Under the pieces are notes generated by a model. That model saw only the letters and a list, made by a program, of their open reading frames with translations. It had not been told where the DNA came from and made no database searches. The translations under genes and the position numbers were made by a program. A DNA stretch of 14,650 nucleotides from Paludibacter sp. UBA5753 (GTDB lineage Bacteria; Bacteroidota; Bacteroidia; Bacteroidales; Paludibacteraceae), in contig DIFH01000144.1 in NCBI GenBank assembly GCA_002427615.1, positions 18,310-32,959 on the forward strand, read 5' to 3'. Position 1 is the stretch's first letter. Every line of letters starts with the position of its first letter. Positions 14,467 through 14,650 of this stretch are shown here, piece after piece.

Positions 14467-14650
14467 GTAACTACTCAGCGCCCTAATAAATTTGATAATA
14501 ATCAACCATTTAGTTGATTGTTATGTACTTATAGTCTTTTGAAAAAGTATAATAAGTCTGATATATAGTAATTTATAGTAGTTTTTTAGGTGTAAATCCA
14601 AGGTTTTTGAATATAACTGACCATTCTCTTTGCACTACAATTTCTGTTTC
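14467..14650 (-). mobile_element. Partial transposable element: type B end plus start of its interior
   Basis: The element begins GTAACTACTCAG (14467-14478) and is 57/61 identical, on the opposite strand, to the right arm of the MITE-like element (3233-3293). Unlike that element, the sequence beyond the arm runs into an open frame on the minus strand (14650-14573) whose stop lies about 95 bp inside the end. This is the layout of an insertion sequence with its transposase ending near one terminus. The element continues outside the window, so family and completeness cannot be judged. Confidence 0.5.
14573..14650 (-). CDS. C-terminal fragment of an unidentified protein, possibly a transposase
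   Basis: The minus-strand frame entering from the right edge encodes 25 residues (ETEIVVQREWSVIFKNLGF followed by TPKKLL) and stops with TAA at 14575-14573. I do not recognise the sequence. The mixed polar and hydrophobic composition and the absence of stop codons up to the edge are compatible with a real C-terminus, but 25 codons can also be open by chance. Its place next to the type B terminal arm suggests the transposase or another gene of the element. This is inference from position only. Confidence 0.35.
   Translation of the reverse strand, partial: ETEIVVQREWSVIFKNLGFTPKKLL

Overview
The window looks like a chromosomal segment from a member of the Bacteroidota, probably Bacteroidales. 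The basis is the AT-rich intergenic DNA, promoters of the Bacteroidota type (TTG, about 20 bases, TAnnTTTG), weak ribosome-binding sites, exported proteins cleaved before Gln, an outer-membrane barrel ending in Phe, and the purH-mreB-mreC-mreD-PBP2-rodA order. The genus cannot be fixed from the sequence alone.

Layout from left to right. Positions 1-24 are the end of a repeat element, followed closely by a pirin gene and a DoxX-family membrane protein gene (+), closed by a strong terminator. Next are an extended-SDR epimerase/reductase gene (+) and, convergent with it, a 5-formyltetrahydrofolate cyclo-ligase gene (-). A 242-bp MITE-like element with 12-bp terminal inverted repeats lies at 3052-3293. 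Two exported outer-membrane-type proteins follow as an apparent operon (+): a 272-aa PorV-like barrel and a 681-aa protein that joins a ComEA-like helix-hairpin-helix region to a large predicted barrel. Converging on them is the long leftward cluster purH, mreB, mreC, mreD, PBP2 (mrdA), rodA. Divergent from purH is a small CDGSH iron-sulfur protein gene with its own terminator. At the right edge a third copy of the repeat end leads into the C-terminus of an unidentified protein.

How the genes work together. MreB, MreC, MreD, PBP2 and RodA are the elongasome for sidewall peptidoglycan synthesis. mreC, mreD, PBP2 and rodA are packed with gaps of 1 and 3 nt and a 17-nt overlap, so they are very likely one transcript. 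An intrinsic-terminator-like hairpin separates mreB from mreC and would let MreB be made in excess. purH (the last two steps of IMP synthesis, using 10-formyl-THF) has a clear promoter that also decides its start codon. The cyclo-ligase serves the same folate pool from elsewhere in the window.

The least ordinary material is the repeat family (12-bp inverted ends with two distinct subterminal arms, three copies, two of them within 30 bp of a start codon), the HhH-barrel protein with its PorV-like partner, a RodA with four extra predicted membrane spans, and a Cys/His cluster in PBP2 that may bind a metal. I see no CRISPR array, tRNA, rRNA, phage module or recognisable defence system. The bulk of the window is housekeeping DNA.
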